Shown here in pieces: positions 1-11,548 of a DNA stretch of 64,000 nt. Position 1 is the stretch's first letter. Each line of letters begins with the position of its first letter. The notes beneath the pieces were generated by a model. That model searched no databases. It had not been told where the DNA came from and saw nothing but the letters and a program-made list of their open reading frames with translations. Made by a program: the position numbers and the translations under genes. Origin of the DNA: Saccopteryx bilineata (taxonomy: Eukaryota > Chordata > Mammalia > Chiroptera > Emballonuridae); the NCBI RefSeq assembly GCF_036850765.1, contig NC_089492.1:97669022-97733021 (forward strand), given 5' to 3'.

Positions 1-755
1 ATATCCAGAACTGGAATTGCTGCTGGGTTATACCGTGGATCTATTCTTAGTTTTGGGGTTTTTTTGTTGTTTTGCTTTTTAGGAATCACCATACTGTTTT
101 CCATAGTAGCTGTACCAATTTGAAATTCCACCAACAGTGCACAAGGGCTCTCTTTTTTCCACATCCTTGCCAGCATGTCATTTACTGACTTTTTGATTAT
201 AGCCATTCTGACTAGGTGAGGTGTTATCTAATTCAAAATGATATATGCACCCCTATGTTCATTGCAGCATTATTGACAATAGCCAAGATACAGAAGCAAC
301 CTAGTTGTCAATCAGTAGATAAATATATAAAGGAGATTGAAGATATATATGTCTGAATATTACTCAATAATAAAAAGAATAAAATGCTGACAAGTGAAAT
401 TATGCTAAGTGAAATAAGTTAGACAAAAAAAGACAAATACTTATGGTTTAACTAATATGGAAAATCTTAAAGTACAAAACAAGTAAAAAAAAAAAAAACA
501 GACCATAAAAACAGAGAGCAAACTGATGGTTGCCAGATGGAAGGGTGGTGATGGGATGGATGGAAGTGGTAAAGAGAAACATAATCAATATCATTGTATT
601 GACATAAGTTTGCATGCTGACAGATGATTACTAGACCTAGTATGGTGATAACATGTAAAGTACTGATATATAAATATCAAATTACAAACTGTACACCTGA
701 ACTAATATAATAATGTATACCAACTATGCTTAAATAAAAATAATAAAAAATGATT
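1..755 (+). mobile_element. L1 3' end with 5' inversion (twin priming)
   Basis: Bases from about 236 to 755 read in the sense direction of an L1 3' end (the conserved stretch cccctatgttcattgcagc, then a 3' UTR and an A-rich tail near 735-775). Bases 1 to about 233 are L1 ORF2 sequence in the opposite orientation (the antisense of the 'cactgttggtgg' stretch is at about 133-140). An inverted 5' part joined to a sense 3' part is the known product of twin priming during L1 integration. The left end lies outside the window, so the target duplication cannot be checked. Divergence from the young L1 at 31.7-39.0 kb is substantial, so this is an older copy. Confidence 0.75.
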
Positions 756-775
756 TTAACACCAAAACAAACAAA

Positions 776-1029
776 AACTGATGTGAATCCTCAATGTAGT
801 ATTGAAAAGAATACTCAATAACTCAAAGAATAGAAAGGTTACAACTAGTTCTTGTAATATTAATAAATGACAGCAGGAAATTCTTTGCCTTTACCACCCA
901 GAAAGGGGGTACTTGATCCTACTCTAGAGTCCCTCCTTTCTCTTGCCTTGTTGTTAGGGTACCTCTACAGAGAAACAGGTCAAATGTTGGAGCATTCATA
1001 GGGAAGTAAGATTTTTTGAACAAGATAAT
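776..1029. other. unique AT-rich DNA
   Basis: No ORF of note, no repeat structure and no RNA gene recognised here. Confidence 0.4.
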
Positions 1030-1450
1030 TGTATTAGCAATCTACTACTGTGTAACAAGTAAATTATTCAAACTTTACCATCTTAAAGCAACAAGCCTTA
1101 CCTCACAGAGGTCATCAGGATCAGGAACCAGAGAGTTGGTTGATGAGGAATCTTAGTTGAATGATGCTGCTCAGGGTTTCTCACAAGGTTGCAGTCAAGC
1201 TGCCTCTGAAGACTTGAATGAGGTGGGAGAAAGCAGTTTGACCCTCCTCCTTGGGGTTATTGGCAGGAGGCATCAGGGTATCCCTCTCCTCTTGCCTTTC
1301 ACTATAAGCAGTGAGAGAAACCAGGGAATGCTTTAATCACTTTGCTTGGAAATCTCAACTAGTTCATTCAGTCACTATAGGCAACCATGTTGCTATCATT
1401 TTCTGCCAGTACCGAACAAGTAAGTATCCCCATAAATTTACCTTACTTTC
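1030..1450 (-). mobile_element. old LTR-like relic (MaLR type, uncertain)
   Basis: The segment starting 'caatctactactgtgtaacaa' and continuing through 'ttgcagtcaagctgcctctga' (about 1190) resembles the antisense of ancient mammalian LTR or MER repeats that end in a 'gtaacaaa...ccac' box. I recognise the style but not the exact family. No coding content. Confidence 0.4.
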
Positions 1451-3935
1451 TGCAAGTTCTTGCTGGAAGCCTCATTAAAGGCCATGGGGTTTTAAGGCTT
1501 TAACAGCTTATATAAGGGCAACATTTAAGTAGTAGGGAAAGACCTGCACAGCTATCTTGGGCAGGAACACGTCAATTAGAGAAAGCAGAATGCACCAATG
1601 CACTGAAGTAGGAGTGCTCAACATGTTCAAGAAATAGCACAAAGGCCAGTATAACTGCAGGCAAATGAATGAGGGAGAAAATAGTGTGAGCAGGAGGAAA
1701 GAACTATAACAGGTACTTAGGTCATTTAGGGTCTTACAAGCTGATGTTGTAAGTCTGTAAAAGGTCTTACAAACTTCTGTTGAATTGAGGTGGGGACATA
1801 ATGGAGGAAATGCTTAAATTATAAAAGAATCAACCTGGCAGCTATATGGAGTATAACTCTGGGTGTGTGTCTATGTGTGTGTGTGTGTGGTGGTGGTGAT
1901 GGTGGTAATGGTGCTGGTATAAAGGTAGACCAGGAAGCAAATTAGGAAATATTTTAATACAAGTGCAAGATGATAGTCACCTAAGCTTGGCTCATAATAA
2001 TGGATTTAGTGAGAAATTATTGGATTTTTAAATAAATTCTAAAAATATATAATCATAAGCTTTGAAGAAATTGAGCATCTATTTAAATTTTAAAACACAT
2101 TTTGATAAGTATTCAAATGTACATATAATCTTCATAATATTATGTTTGAATAGATATCAATATAACATAAAAAGATACCAAATGTTAAGAAGAATTAGCT
2201 GACCATAAATATCACTAACTTGAATGATAGATATGAGAAGAAGTAAAAATACACTGGAATCTGAAATGAGAGGGGAGTAAAAACAACTGAAGAAGATATT
2301 TCTTTATCTATAAAAATCTTTTTTAATGTTCATTTCTAGTAATGTGGTATGTGTGTGCAGTTTATCCATTTAACATCTGCAATGAGCTGCATGGTTCCAT
2401 CACAGTTCTGGAAGTCGCTCCTCGTTTCTTTTGTAAACACTTCAGAAGGGCAGACACTTTTCTTAGCACTTGGGGTATAGAGTTTACCAAAGATACAAAC
2501 ATTCCTGTCTTCTTGAAGCTTTTCTTCTTGAGGACTCATATTACATACTACTGGTAAATTGATAACAAATCATGATTTCATCGCTCTCAAGACTTAAGTC
2601 ATTAGCATTTGATTGTAAAACTAAAGGTATGCATTTGTAGAATACCGAATTGTAATTCTGATAAACATATCACTGGGCCATTGTGTTTTCCAGCTAAAAT
2701 TTGAAGTTAAAGTATAAATTAACAAATAACATTGTACCTTCCACAGATAACTCAAATTCAAAATCAGGTGTGGAAATGAAAGTTCCATGGCACCTTCCTT
2801 TATTCATACGTGTACGTGTGAAAGTCTATTGTAAAATATATAGACCTAAAGGGAATTCTGACTGATGGAAAGGGCATATGAAGCCTGACAATTAATGAAA
2901 TAGTACAAAACAAGCCGTGGTGGCTGTGTTTATCAGGTAAGAAGTAACCAAGTCACCAACCAAAATTGTACATTGTTGGTCAACCTTCCAATGGTTGCTA
3001 GTGCAGAGATTACCGTACCTTTAACTGTGACTTTAAAAAAGTATTTTAGAGCTGTACCTTAAAATGTATAAGGGCAAGGAATCTGTGGAACCTGAGACAT
3101 TCTGACCAGTAAAACTAATGATTTGGAAATAGTATTTAAAAGATAAAAACAAAGTAAACAACAGTATAGCTTCTATCCCTTTAATCATCATACTAAATAT
3201 CTAATAGAAATACTTTAAATTTTATCTTAAGGCAGAAATAGCACAGGACAGATTCCAGGTATGAAGAAGCCCTGAATTTCTTTAGGTATGGCAGATCACC
3301 CTCCCTATGTCCCCCATGAGCTCATTCGAGATATATTAATACCCTAACCCCTGTGTAAGAGGAAACTCTATTTAGTCACTGAGGATTATTCTCAGCACCT
3401 CCTATCATCCTTCACCTACAGTAGTCCTTCATAGATACCTTTTGGATATTATTAGGACTTCTAGTATAGTAATGTGTCTCCATTTTCCATGATGTACTAC
3501 CAACCATGAGTATCAATTAGCTAATTATTAGGTTTACAAGGAAGCTTTTCACCTGGACTGTAAATACATAAATATAATCTGAGTGGTATTTGAGGTAGTT
3601 CATGGGATGGAGTAGGACTTGAAAAAGTGTTTTTAATGATAAGCATCATCATTTTGGAACACTTATACATTATAAATCTTGCTCTAATGTCCAAAGTAAT
3701 TTCAGCCTTTATTTCTTACACAAAACTAGCATTGCTGTTGCAATATGTGCATGAAGAATGGCTAGATGCTCCACTATTTTAGGGAATGTGTTGCTTGAAG
3801 GTTACAATAATTTTTAAGATAAGAGACCAGGGCAGTTTTTCATTCCTCTATTGTAATACCTCAGTCCTTAGTTGCTGACTTCACACTGGTTCTTAGGGAC
3901 AAAGTTACAATGGGATCTTTTGGGTGGTATGACAA
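1451..3935. other. unique AT-rich intergenic or intronic DNA
   Basis: About 2.5 kb without recognisable genes. It contains a GT/GGT-rich microsatellite at about 1861-1912. Small ORFs on both strands near 2336-2557 overlap each other antisense, show no codon bias and resemble nothing I know, so they are not called. Confidence 0.5.
1861..1912. repeat. GT / GGT microsatellite
   Basis: Runs of gtgtgt followed by tggtggtgatggtggta: simple repeat grading from a dinucleotide to an imperfect trinucleotide. Confidence 0.85.
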
Positions 3936-4170
3936 TGCCAGGGGAAGCTTCAGTTTCACATTTAATTGACATTGATAATAACAATTAATACTATGTACCA
4001 GGTTACCTAGTTTAGACCCAACAAGCAGAAATGATTTAGTCCTATTATGCAAAGAGGGAAACTAAAACTTGGAGAGATAGAATACCTCTCTTGAACCATC
4101 ACAGACTCTATTTAGATCGAGGTTTCATCCTCAGTCCAGTGTTCTTTGTCACACCACACAGACTCACTTA
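3936..4170 (+). mobile_element. MIR-like ancient SINE fragment
   Basis: Shows the degraded MIR-style order: a 'tatgtaccaggt' segment, then 'gaaactaaaacttggagagatag', then a 'cctcagtccagtgttctttgtcacaccac' end. Heavily diverged, typical of mammal-wide fossils. Confidence 0.5.
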
Positions 4171-5060
4171 TTTTGCAAGGACAATTCATGCTCTTAACCT
4201 TTACTCCTAAACTGTGACAGCTGTCATCAAAGACCACCTACTAATCTTATTATGTTCTGGGTTACTGTTTCTAGAATGCCATTTAAATTTGAGGATTATG
4301 AGGTGGCAGTGGGGGGTGGTTAAAGAAAGCACAATTAATGATTCAAAAGTTTCTACATTCTTACACACAGAGCTTCACTTTTAAATGATAAGACTTTTGT
4401 TTCAATTTCTGAGGAGTTTGAACAAAAGCCAAGATTAGTGCTTGCTTTTCTCAAACTGAGCTAGATTAAATTATCTCCTCTCTTCATTCTGTCATGCAAA
4501 GGCCTGGGATTATAAATAGTACTAATCTCATTGCTCCTGTTAACTTGGATATACCCATGACAACTAAAACCAAACTAAATTAATGAAACAAGTTTTAATT
4601 TGATTTTTAACCTTTTAAGCAGCCTAAAATAAGAAGGAAGATCTAATTTGGAAAGCAGAGATGCCCAGGATGCCAAATCAAATTTAATCCATATAACAAG
4701 TCAGATATTAACTTGACTGGAGATACATTTCTATGGACCAATTTATGCTGTAAAGAGGGATAAAAATGTTAGCTTTGCACCTTAGAGACTAAGAATTAGA
4801 AAATATTTATCCAGAGACCAAGGAACCTGGGTTCAGGCTCAGTGAATAATTTATGTGCTTTAGGATATGAACTTATTTTCTATGAAAAACCATCTAGCTT
4901 TCTTTTCTTTACTTATATTTATATTCATTTGTATCTCCTTCTCTACACCATACCTGGTAGGAAGATTTTATTGGAGGTAGTGCTGAAGGTTACAAATAGA
5001 ACTTGACAAAGTGTTTTGAAATACATAATAAGGAAAAAAATGTGGTCTATTAATAAAAGT
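4171..5060. other. unique AT-rich DNA
   Basis: No feature recognised on either strand. Confidence 0.4.
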
Positions 5061-5064
5061 ATTC

Positions 5065-5222
5065 ATGATGATCACAATACCAACATTTATTGAATGTTTA
5101 CTATGTATGAAACCCTATTCTAAGTTCTTTAAATGTAGTAACATATTTATTACTTATTGCAACAACATATATGAATGACTATGACCACTTCTACATTAAC
5201 CTTGAGGAAACTAAGTGATACT
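5065..5222 (+). mobile_element. MIR-like ancient SINE fragment
   Basis: Contains 'tttattgaatgtttactatgtatg', the typical opening of MIR/L2-type relics, followed by 'ttgaggaaactaagtgata'. Immediately followed by a short tandem duplication. Confidence 0.55.
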
Positions 5223-5223
5223 T

Positions 5224-5303
5224 TTTCCCAAATAACTGAACGCATTTAATGCTAGAGGTATTGTTTCCCAGCTAACTGAACCCATTTAATGCTAGAGGTA
5301 TTG
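5224..5303. repeat. 40 bp tandem duplication, two units
   Basis: Units 5224-5263 and 5264-5303 match over 40 bp with only a few substitutions (both contain catttaatgctagaggtat). Confidence 0.9.
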
Positions 5304-5448
5304 TTCTCTTTTCTTATTTGTTTGCTATGATCCAGTAGATTCATGTACCCAATAAATGTCCACTGAGAGTTAACTCTAGAGGTACAAAAGTAAACATGAC
5401 ATATACTCTTACCTCAGAAGGGTTAAAATTAAACAGGGAGAAAAATTT

Positions 5449-5833
5449 CTTTTGTTTTTTGTTTTTGAGAGAGACAGAGAGAGAGTCAGAGAAAGGAACA
5501 GATACACAGGAAGGGAAAGAGATGAGCAGTATCAATTCTTCATTGCAGCACCTTAGTTGCTCAGTGATTGCTCTCTTATGTGTGCCTTGACTAGGGGACT
5601 GTAGCACAGTGACTGACCCCTTACTCAAGCCAGCAATCTTGAGCTTTAAGCCAGCAACCTTTGGGTTCAAGTCAGTGACAATGGGGTCATGTCTATGATC
5701 TCATGCTCCAGCCAGCGACCACGTGCTCAAGCTGGTTGAGCCTGCACTCAAGCCAGCAACCTCAGGGTTTTGAACCTGGGTTCTCTGTGTCCCAGTCTGA
5801 CACTCTATCCACTGTGCCACCGCCCAGTCAGAT
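5449..5833 (-). mobile_element. tRNA-derived bat SINE, family B
   Basis: Full-length SINE on the minus strand: T-rich tail and (gagaca)n-like region at the left, tRNA-like head with 'ccactgtgccaccgcccagtca' at the right. Flanked by a clear TSD, aaacagggagaaaaattt at 5431-5448 and aaacagggagaaaattt at 5834-5850. No protein. Moderately diverged from the copies at 20035 and 63476. Confidence 0.9.
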
Positions 5834-5850
5834 AAACAGGGAGAAAATTT

Positions 5851-6472
5851 AAAAAGTTTTAAGTTCTACCTATGGACAAATTGCAGAGTATTATAAGAGT
5901 CCATAGGAGAAACTGATAATAGGGCCTTAATACTCATGGAAAGGATGACAAACATGTATTAACTAAAAAATGCATGATATGTCAGACAGTATGTACTATT
6001 CAGGAAACTAAAGGAGAGTAGGGTGAGAGGGAGGTCCTAGGTAGATTAAGGTGGTGCAATTTTAGATAGGAAGACCAGGGGGAAAAAGATCCCTGATAAG
6101 AGACAAATATTTGGATAATGATCAAAAACTAATGAGAGATGGGAGCATTCAAACATCTAGAGAATTGCCAGTTTCATCAGAGAGAAAAGGGAGAACAGTT
6201 GTAAATAAAGGCCCTGAGGCCGAATAATTCTTGGTATGTTGGCAAAATACAAAGGAAGCTGTGTGGTTTGAGGGATGAGTGGGGAAGAGAGGACAGGAGA
6301 TGAGAGCAGAACAGCAATGGAAGTACCGGATCCTCATGAGGATTTGTAGGCTTTTGTGTTTTTCTTTTCTTTTTTCTATTGTGTGTTTATTTTTGCTCAG
6401 AAGTAAAATGAGGAATCATCAGAAGGCTTTGAGCAAAGAAGCAAAAATAATTTGTGTTCCACTTTTAATAAG
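5851..6472. other. unique DNA
   Basis: Purine-rich around 6000-6130; no gene or known repeat recognised. Short ORFs near 6149-6476 lie on opposite strands and are not supported. Confidence 0.4.
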
Positions 6473-7287
6473 GTGACCAACCTTTTTACAATGAAAAGGA
6501 GGACAGAAATAAAGTGAAAAAAAAACAATATTGTAAATAAAAAAACATTTTATTCATTGCAACAATAATACACTATAATATGATAAATGTATAATAAAAC
6601 ATTAGTAATATTTTATATTGTAATTATGCCTACTAATTTTTTATAATAATTGTAAGAAAAAAGTACTCACGTAGTAAAACTAAATATCAAACAAAACCAC
6701 TAATTTGGGGTGATATTCGGGTGTATTTATCATTTTCTAATTAAAAAACGTCTGTTTTATGCAACTATTTAATCAAAATGTGTTATTAATAGATATGGTT
6801 TGAGGTTAGATTTCCACTTTAAAACTTAAATTTTGGGAAAATACTTGTAAATAAAATTATACATATTTGGAAGTTATTAAATAGATAATGAAGTAATAAA
6901 ATGTGAATTGTGCTTACCTGTCTGTGATTGAATATTCACTGAGAAAGAAATAATCGTTAATCTACAAAGGCATATATGCTGTGTTGTGTTTCAGTAAGAT
7001 GTACACAAAGCCATTTGCGTGTTCAGTATATTGCGCACACTCTCAAGGTCTCCTGTGCAGAGCGCATGCATCTCATAATCGAATCTTGCCACACTGTACT
7101 GATCCTTGACAATCATCATGTCAAATACAAATACATTACATCACACACAATGAATTGACTCTGCATCGATCAAATACGGACATTTACAGATTAGTCTTCC
7201 AAAATCAAAAAGGAAGACATGTAGGAGGACACTTTTCAAGGAGGACAGAACTTACAAAAGAAGGACTGTCCTCCCTAAAATATAAAA
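6473..7287. other. unassigned ~0.8 kb block with GGAGGACA motifs, possible DNA transposon
   Basis: Begins 'aaggtgaccaacc' with 'aaaaggaggacag' just inside (about 6497), and ends with 'ggaggacac' (about 7213), 'ggaggacag' (about 7232) and its reverse 'tgtcctcc' (about 7268). The middle is AT-rich, with a CpG-containing stretch at 6970-7180 unlike the flanks. Terminal motifs related to each other suggest a mobile element whose right end was disturbed by the SINE at 7303. I find no clean TIR or TSD and no convincing ORF, so family is unknown. Confidence 0.3.
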
Positions 7288-7302
7288 TAAGTAAGAATTC
7301 TT

Positions 7303-7697
7303 TTTTTTTTTTTTTCATTTTTCTGAAGCTGGAAACAGGGAGAGACAGTCAGACAGACTCCCGCATGCGCCCGACCGGGATCCACCCGGCACGCCCACCA
7401 GGGGCTACGCTCTGCCCACCAGGGGGCGATGCTCTGCCCATCCTGGGCGTCGCCATATTGCGACCAGAGCCACTCTAGCGCCTGAGGCAGAGGCCACAGA
7501 GCCATCCCCAGTGCCCAGGCCATCTTTGCTCCAATGGAGCCTTGGCTGCGGGAGGGGAAGAGAGAGACAGAGAGGAAAGCGCGGCGGAGGGGTGGAGAAG
7601 CAAATGGACGCTTCTCCTGTGTGCCCTGGCCGGAAATCGAACCCAGGTCCTCCGCACGCTAGGCCGACGCTCTACCGCTGAGCCAACCGGCCAGGGC
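7303..7697 (-). mobile_element. tRNA-derived bat SINE, family A
   Basis: Minus-strand copy: poly-T at 7303, body 'ctgaagctggaaacagggag', reverse tRNA-like head ending 'ctgagccaaccggccagggc' at 7678-7697. TSD taagtaagaattctt at 7288-7302 and 7698-7712, perfect. CpG sites are largely preserved, so the copy is fairly young. Antisense and sense ORFs inside it are SINE artefacts. Confidence 0.95.
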
Positions 7698-7712
7698 TAA
7701 GTAAGAATTCTT

Positions 7713-8394
7713 AAACTATCTAAAAACAAACAACCTAACATAAAATAAGCAAAATGTTTAAATTCTTTAGCAAAGAAGATATACAGATAGCAAGCACATA
7801 AAAAGATATGTAACATTATTTGCCTGCTAAATGTAAATTAAAACTGTAATGAGATATTACTATATAGTTTATATAACTATTAAGATGGTTAAAATAAAAA
7901 ATATACCAATTATTGGCAATGATATGGATCAACAGAGTCTCTCATATACTGATGGTAGGAATGTAAAATAAGACATCTATTTTGGCAAACAATTTTTAAG
8001 TTTCTTGTTAATTTAAAGATAAAATTACCATGAAATTACCAAGAAAAGTAAAATCATGTGTCCACTCAAAGAACTGGTACATGAATATTCATTGCAGCTT
8101 TACTTATTGTAGCTAACAGTTGAAAACAGTCCAAGTATTCATCAGCAGCTGAATGGATCAATTATGCTGTATTTGTACAATGAAATAAAACTTAGCCATA
8201 AATGAATATGAACTACTAATACATACAACAGCATGGGTGAACCCCCAAACATGTTGAGTGAAAGAAGTCAAACATAGACAACATGCTGTGAGAATCCATG
8301 AATATGACACTCTGACCTGTGTGTTAAACTCACAATGTAATATACAGATAATGTATTATGGAATTGTACACTTGAAACCTATATAATTTTACCA
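7713..8394 (+). mobile_element. old L1M 3' region, interrupted by an ERV
   Basis: Degraded L1 sense sequence: 'gcctgctaaatgtaaattaaaac' ORF2 tail region, 'ttcattgcagctttacttattg', and the 3' UTR motif 'ttgtacacttgaaacctatat' (about 8365). The L1 3' end resumes after the ERV at 10053 with 'ccccaataaatttatttt', so an ERV split an existing L1. Confidence 0.8.
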
Positions 8395-8825
8395 TGTGAG
8401 GATCCTCATAGAGAAAGCCAGGATGCGAGCTCTGGTTCTCATGAGAAACTGCAAGCAACATCATCTCTCCTGTGCTGGGCAGCCCACCTACGTGCCAGCT
8501 TCCCCCTTATATTGGGGCTAGTTTAGTCTTGGTTCCCAGGTGCTTTTAGGTCAGGTGCCTGAAAGATTTCCTTTTAGGGCGTTGTCTAGCTAACATAGCA
8601 GGTTGATATCACCATACTGATGTAATGGTTGATGCAATGTTGGTGCCTAGCCACTATTGTCTGTAAGCTATATAAATAACCTGCACTGGTAGCCTAGAAG
8701 CAGCAGAATGAAGACAGAATAAAGACTTGAAACATGTATCACTTGCCCTCAGCTCCTCGGGCTTTTATCACCTTGGGGAATCTCACTGCTGAAAGCATCC
8801 CTCATGGAACGGGTGTGCTCTGACA
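8395..8825 (+). repeat. 5' LTR of the 8.4-10.05 kb ERV
   Basis: Starts tgtgagga and ends gctctgaca (TG...CA rule). Contains 'ctatataaataacctgc' TATA-like region near 8669 and AATAAA near 8719. About 431 bp. The 3' portion repeats at 9925-10052. Confidence 0.7.
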
Positions 8826-9925
8826 AGTGGCTTGGCTGGCAGGATCTGGTGAGTATCCTCTTGATCCCCACACACCTGGAGGGTGGCAATAACATGTGGC
8901 CACTGACCAGGTACTGGCACTGGATGGCGGCAGTCCTGTCAACATGGGCAGCTCCCATGGACTTGGAGGATGTGGAGCCCATACCTGAGGCCATGAAGAA
9001 AGCCTTGGAGGACTTGGAGCTGAACCTCTCCGAGATGCCTCAGCAGGCTGCAGGACGTGTGTCCTGGCTCTTTTTGACGGTTATATGGAAGCTGCACCTC
9101 CAACTCTTGGAACAGAGAGCTCGTGTCACGCAGCTCCAGCAGTCAGAGGAGGTCCTGGTGGAGGGTCTACAGGCCCTCAAAGTGGTTGCAGCAGTTGAGG
9201 ATGCCTCAGAGAGGTGGCTGCAAGCTGTAGAGGTGGCCCTCCATGACACAGGTCGGGAATCGTTGGCAGAGTCCACCTTCATATTCCCAAAACCTCCTTC
9301 TTGGTCCCTGAGTCCCCTTTGTCAGTGTTACAGGCTCATCCACTGATCAAGAGGCAGATAGAGCATGATTAGCCACTGGCACCAGGAGGAGGTGACGCCC
9401 CACCTGTGATGGCACCCAGCACACAATCTATATACAGTATACTCCCGCGGAGCTCCAGGATCTATGTAAGCAATATCGTCAGCCGGTTGGAGAATCTGTG
9501 CCTGCTTGGCTGTTGGTGTCTGTGGGATGATGGCAAAGACAGCATAGAGTTGGCACCTGACAAGGTGACTCAGTAGCTGGCAATAATGGTGACACCCTCT
9601 TTGGGGCAGCACATTCAGAACTGCCAACACTTGGCTGCTGGTCAGGGGAACAGAACCCTGATCTTTTGGCTCATGTCAACGTACTGACTGGTGAGGAGAA
9701 ACTTGGGGGAGAGCCACCAGAAATTGAGTAAATGGAACATGTGCATGGACTTGGTGCAGATAATAGGGGAAAGGGCCATGAGGCAGATGATGTTCAAGGA
9801 CCAGTATCAGGGTCCTGACGAAGAAGTGTTTACTACTTCTATGAAAGATACGATTCTTACAACAGGCCCACATGGCACTTTTGGATCCATGGAGGCCCTC
9901 CTAACCCCATTTGTAGACCGCTGCA
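8826..9925 (+). pseudogene. decayed retroviral gag remnant
   Basis: The longest open stretch runs to 9346 and is glutamate- and leucine-rich (QLLEQRARVTQLQQSEE near 9100-9150), as in a Gag matrix/linker region. Beyond 9346, different frames carry capsid-like pieces: PAELQDLCKQYRQPVGES in the region 9450-9510 and a 'DLVQIIGERAMRQM' segment near 9750-9790. Reading shifts frame at least twice and has stops, so nothing functional is encoded. Gag is the only retroviral part left. Assignment rests on the position between LTRs and capsid-like wording; the exact retroviral genus is not clear to me. Confidence 0.6.
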
Positions 9926-10052
9926 CAGCAAAATGAAGCCAGAATAAAGACTTAAAAAAGGATGCATCCCTTGCTCTCAGCTCCTCGGGCATTTTTCACC
10001 TTGGGGATCTCATCCCTGAAATCATCCCTCATGGAGCAAGTATGCTCCGACA
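9925..10052 (+). repeat. partial 3' LTR (R/U5 part)
   Basis: Matches 8703-8825 of the 5' LTR with scattered differences, including aataaagactt. The U3 part is missing. Confidence 0.75.
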
Positions 10053-10085
10053 CCCCAATAAATTTATTTTAAAAAGAAGAGAGAG
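10053..10085 (+). mobile_element. 3' end of the L1 split by the ERV
   Basis: 'ccccaataaatttattttaa' is the usual L1 polyadenylation end and continues the L1 that breaks off at 8394. Confidence 0.7.
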
Positions 10086-10164
10086 AGATCTAATTTATAC
10101 TGGAAAAGAGTAAAATAGAGTTTACCTGGGTATATGGTGTGAGAAAAGGGATCAATTAAGGACA

Positions 10165-10335
10165 CAGTAGGGTTGCTACATTTAGCAAAACAAATAAATA
10201 AAATAACCAAGACTCCTAGTTAAATTTGAATTTCAGATAAAATATGGTGTGGTGTTTTTTTTTACCATGTCTCAAATATTGCATGATGCATACTTATTTT
10301 TTGAAATTCAAATTTAACTGGCATCTGGGCATCTT
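10165..10335. mobile_element. palindromic nonautonomous DNA element (MER53-like)
   Basis: Inverted arms agttaaatttgaatttcag (about 10219) and gaaattcaaatttaact (about 10303), with inner 'atgtctcaaatattgcatgatgcatact', form one large hairpin. The left end 'agggttgctacatttagcaaa' matches what I remember of this mammal-wide palindromic repeat. Confidence 0.6.
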
Positions 10336-10339
10336 GCTG

Positions 10340-10460
10340 TGGTGATAGAAATGTTCTTAATTTTGGTTGTAGTAGCTTACATTATACGCTTTGTCTAAAT
10401 ACATCTAAATATATGCTTTATTGTTTGTAAATCATACCTCAATAAGTTTGATTTTCTAAA
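10340..10460 (+). mobile_element. old L1 3' UTR fragment
   Basis: 'gctgtggtgatagaaatgttc' followed by 'tttgtaaatcatacctcaat' is the usual order in older L1 3' ends. Confidence 0.55.
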
Positions 10461-11548
10461 ATTATTGTGTTACCATTAATTAATATTACTGGATAAGTGA
10501 AGGTAGATGAAATCAATCACCATAACCAAAATAATTATTCAAAATAAGATTGTTATTGCCATAGTGCTAAATTTTGTGTCAGAAGTAGAAACCTCATAAC
10601 TGTGGCAGGTTACTGAAGCTCAAACCCAGAATTTATAAGTGTAAAGCTGACTGCCAGACACAGTTGCTTTTTCAAGTTCAAGCAGTCTCATATTTTCATT
10701 TCTGTGGTAGTCTAGGTATCTGAGAAATCTTCCTGTATTTCTTCTGATTTGTGTTTACACTTTAATCTATGGCTGAGTCAGCAGAAAGAAAGGGGAATCT
10801 CCACAAACCAGAAATAAAAACAAAACAGAAAACACAATGTAAGTTTGAAGTATGCTCGGAGGCACCTGCCAACCTCTGCTGGCCTTGAATTTGGTTTTAA
10901 CTTCATGAAGAAGAAGCCAGAAAAGGTTGATAAAACAACCTCATATAGAGTCAGGGGAGGAGGAAGGGATTCCAGAGAAGAAACATCCATAGTGAGTAAA
11001 CTAGTAAAGCAAAGAAAATTGGATCTTAGATAAACTGAGGCAATTTCATTTTCAAAACTGGCTCTCTCAGAAAAACAAAGAATATATCCTGGAATCTACC
11101 ACTTAACCTCAAATCTTCTTTCACATCGACTTTTGAGACAAGAATTCTAGTTTGCTAGCCTTGAAAACCCTTAATCAATTTTCAGTTTAAGATGGTTTTG
11201 AAATGGTACATTTCTGTTACTTTATTTCTTAAACTAGTTGTCTAGGCAGTAGAATTAAGCCATTGAGTATTTCAGAAAATTTGAAATAGTGTAAAAACTT
11301 AATGTGAAACTTTATTTATTGGATCTCCTGAAATAACAGCTTAAAGAGATAAGTGTGCTTACTCTTCTATTCCCGGATATTTAACTCCTAAGCAGGACTA
11401 GTTCTAGACTTCTGCTTTTTTTAACTTCTATCTATATCCTGATACACTTAATTAACAACATATTTTTAAAACCACAATATTGTCTTGAAATTGTCTTCTA
11501 TCTCCATTTTCCCTCCCAAGATCTTTCATATTTTTATATTTTCATATT
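10461..11548. other. unique AT-rich DNA
   Basis: No gene recognised. Overlapping short ORFs on both strands near 10778-11033 are mirror images in one purine-rich stretch and lack support. Confidence 0.4.

Larger units (their letters stand above)
8395..10052 (+). mobile_element. truncated endogenous retrovirus in an old L1
   Basis: A 5' LTR at about 8395-8825 and a partial 3' LTR at about 9925-10052 share the region from the polyadenylation signal onward (agaataaagactt in both, then the 'ctcagctcctcgggc' block and a 'tatgctccgaca'-type end). Between them is a decayed gag-like segment only; protease, polymerase and envelope are absent. The short 3' LTR lacks its U3 part, so a deletion has joined gag to the R/U5 part. 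I could not assign the primer-binding site to a tRNA. Flanks on both sides are L1 3' UTR. Confidence 0.75.

Noticed and set aside
5341..5670. 109-codon minus-strand ORF
   Set aside because: Runs through a SINE and its TSD; composition artefact.
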